Part shown: in pieces, positions 4,410-5,021 of the stretch | Layout: every line of letters starts with the position of its first letter | How positions within the stretch are numbered: the stretch's first letter is position 1 | DNA from: DATCHW01 sp036508135 | GTDB taxonomy: Bacteria; Bacteroidota; Ignavibacteria; Tepidaquicellales; Tepidaquicellaceae | DNA: 5,021 bases | Assembly (NCBI GenBank): GCA_036508135.1 | Contig: DATCHW010000048.1 | Span: 1 to 5,021, forward strand | Reading direction: 5' to 3' | The notes under the pieces: generated by a model | The model's input: only the letters and a program-made list of their open reading frames with translations | Databases searched by the model: none | What the model was told of the DNA's origin: nothing | Made by a program: the position numbers and the translations under genes

Positions 4410-4780
4410 TTAGACGTCAGTGACCAAATATATATTTTGATTTAAATTTCTCATATATCCGACTAAATCAATACAAACTGGATTTTTAATTTGCTTTCTA
4501 TACTTCATTTCAAATTCTTCTTTTGAGATTAAACCAGCTTTTCGTTCCCGACTCATTGGAGCATAAAACACCGGACAGCTCGAATAATTGTCAAAATAGA
4601 TGAATGATTGAGGGACTTCACAGCACAGATAAAATTTAGCCGCTGGGTCATATATTGACTTTATTTCATTTATATCAACTTCTTGAATCGTATTTCCACC
4701 TCACATGTGTAACCTGTGTTAATAACTGTAAATTCAGTGTAACCATAAAGTTTACACGTATAATCGTATTCGGTTAACAT
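4410..4780 (-). pseudogene. Split gene: small Cys/Tyr-rich protein interrupted by a -1 frame change
   Basis: The start is strong: GGAGGGG with a 7-nt spacer to ATG 4780. The first frame begins MLTEYDYTCKLYGYTEFT and stops after 36 codons at 4670. In the -1 frame a second ORF is open from 4700 to TAA 4410, begins within the first, and carries protein-like sequence (DINEIKSIYDPAAKFYLCCE; later SCPVFYAPMSRERKAGLISK). One extra G near 4696-4697 would fuse them into about 123 aa with the junction CEVGNTIQEVD. The simplest reading is a one-base deletion, or a sequencing error. However, GAGGTGG at 4696-4702 lies 7 nt before an in-frame ATT at 4686-4688, so coupled initiation at a non-standard or mutated start codon is possible, as is programmed frameshifting. 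No canonical slippery heptamer is seen. The family is unknown. Confidence 0.55.
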
Positions 4781-4851
4781 AATTACCCCTCCACTGTAAC
4801 CTGTAACCCCAAATTCTTAATTTGAGAGAGAGACTTACTTTCTACTGTAAC
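4708..4851. repeat. Five direct copies of TGTAAC in the leader and start of the split gene
   Basis: Copies are at 4708-4713, 4738-4743, 4795-4800, 4802-4807 and 4846-4851, all in the same orientation. Two lie in the coding start (Gly-Tyr-Thr codons), two adjoin the SD and one is in the palindrome. They may be additional binding sites or simple amplification. Confidence 0.4.
4786..4792 (-). promoter_or_regulatory. Shine-Dalgarno GGAGGGG of the split gene
   Basis: On the minus strand GGAGG is followed by GGTAATT (7 nt) and ATG 4780. This is the main evidence that the short first frame is a real gene start. Confidence 0.75.
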
Positions 4852-4868
4852 AGTATTATCTATTATAT
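4843..4868 (-). promoter_or_regulatory. Promoter and palindromic operator of the split gene, at the repeat-arm edge
   Basis: On the minus strand TAATATAATA (about 4860-4868) is a TATA-like element touching the inner edge of the right repeat arm. TACTGT-A-ACAGTA (4843-4855) is a perfect 6-bp inverted repeat between it and the predicted start near 4840. A repressor bound there would block initiation. TGTAAC, the centre of this palindrome, recurs four more times downstream. Confidence 0.45.
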
Positions 4869-5011
4869 TAGTAACTATTCAGCCTATATAATACAACATC
4901 GAGAGCCATCCTTATCTAGATTCGTTAGACAAATTTCTATGAATTGATTTTCTTTAAATGCTGGCGATTGATTATGTTTTTCCAATGTTCATAAGTTTTT
5001 TATTGTATTCA
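4867..5011 (-). repeat. Right arm of the 145-bp inverted repeat, probable insertion-sequence end
   Basis: This is the inverted partner of 1-145, with differences at 4892 and 5005. The right copy runs on to the window edge, and its inward frame reads ENIEYNKKLMNIGKT followed by TAA at 4972-4974. In a second short frame near the inner edge, ATG GCT CTC GAT GTT GTN, the difference at 4892 is also silent (Val GTA versus GTT). The inner edge begins GTAACTATTCAG at 4871, so a GTAA-ended insertion sequence such as an IS66-type element would stop there. The predicted promoter of the gene at 4410-4780 lies directly at this junction. Confidence 0.85.
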
Positions 5012-5021
5012 ATGTTTTCAT

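Noticed and set aside
1..5021. CRISPR array
   Set aside because: No regularly spaced repeats of 24-40 bp were seen; the repeats present are short, irregular or inverted.

Overview
The window is AT-rich and sparsely coded. It looks like an accessory or intergenic region of a methanogenic archaeon, most likely Methanosarcina-like. Three things point there. Several starts have Shine-Dalgarno (SD) sequences complementary to an archaeal 16S 3' end (AGGAGG, GGTGA, GGAGGGG) at 7-8 nt. TATA-box promoters sit where archaeal promoters should. The gene at 2984-3487 has the build (N-terminal ribbon-helix-helix-like segment, Cys/Asn repeats, long coiled coil, aromatic-basic tail) that I associate with Methanosarcina hypothetical proteins. 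That last point is from memory and unchecked.

Both ends are near-identical inverted copies of one 145-bp sequence (1-145 and 4867-5011, 143/145 identical). The right copy continues to the window edge and the left is cut by it, so the repeats probably extend outside. The inner edge of each arm carries GTAACTATTCAG, and a GTAA terminus fits IS66-type insertion-sequence ends. I read the layout as about 4.7 kb of DNA between two inverted insertion-sequence ends. A small element with terminal inverted repeats is the alternative.

Left to right: the left repeat arm; a long stretch without clear genes (146-1032) holding a candidate structured RNA at 281-415 behind a TATA-like box; a leftward coiled-coil gene (1053-1682) with perfect SD, promoter and downstream hairpin; a gene-poor stretch (1700-2980) rich in inverted repeats, palindromes and a short-motif cluster, with a weak ORF at 2322-2651 and a GC-richer island at 2718-2872 flanked by TATA boxes; a divergent gene pair (2984-3487 leftward, DNA-binding/coiled-coil; 3573-3890 rightward, membrane protein) sharing one palindromic TATA box; a 39-residue ORF (4048-4167) with its own promoter, SD and an SD-covering hairpin; a weak ORF (4190-4384); and a leftward split gene (4410-4780) with good SD, promoter and operator-like palindrome, then the right arm.

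No known defence, toxin-antitoxin, replication or transposition enzyme is recognisable. The most coherent unit is the divergent pair: a predicted DNA-binding coiled-coil protein next to a small three-helix membrane protein. Several promoters carry perfect palindromes between TATA box and predicted transcription start, which suggests repressor control. All promoter, RNA and operator calls come from sequence pattern alone.
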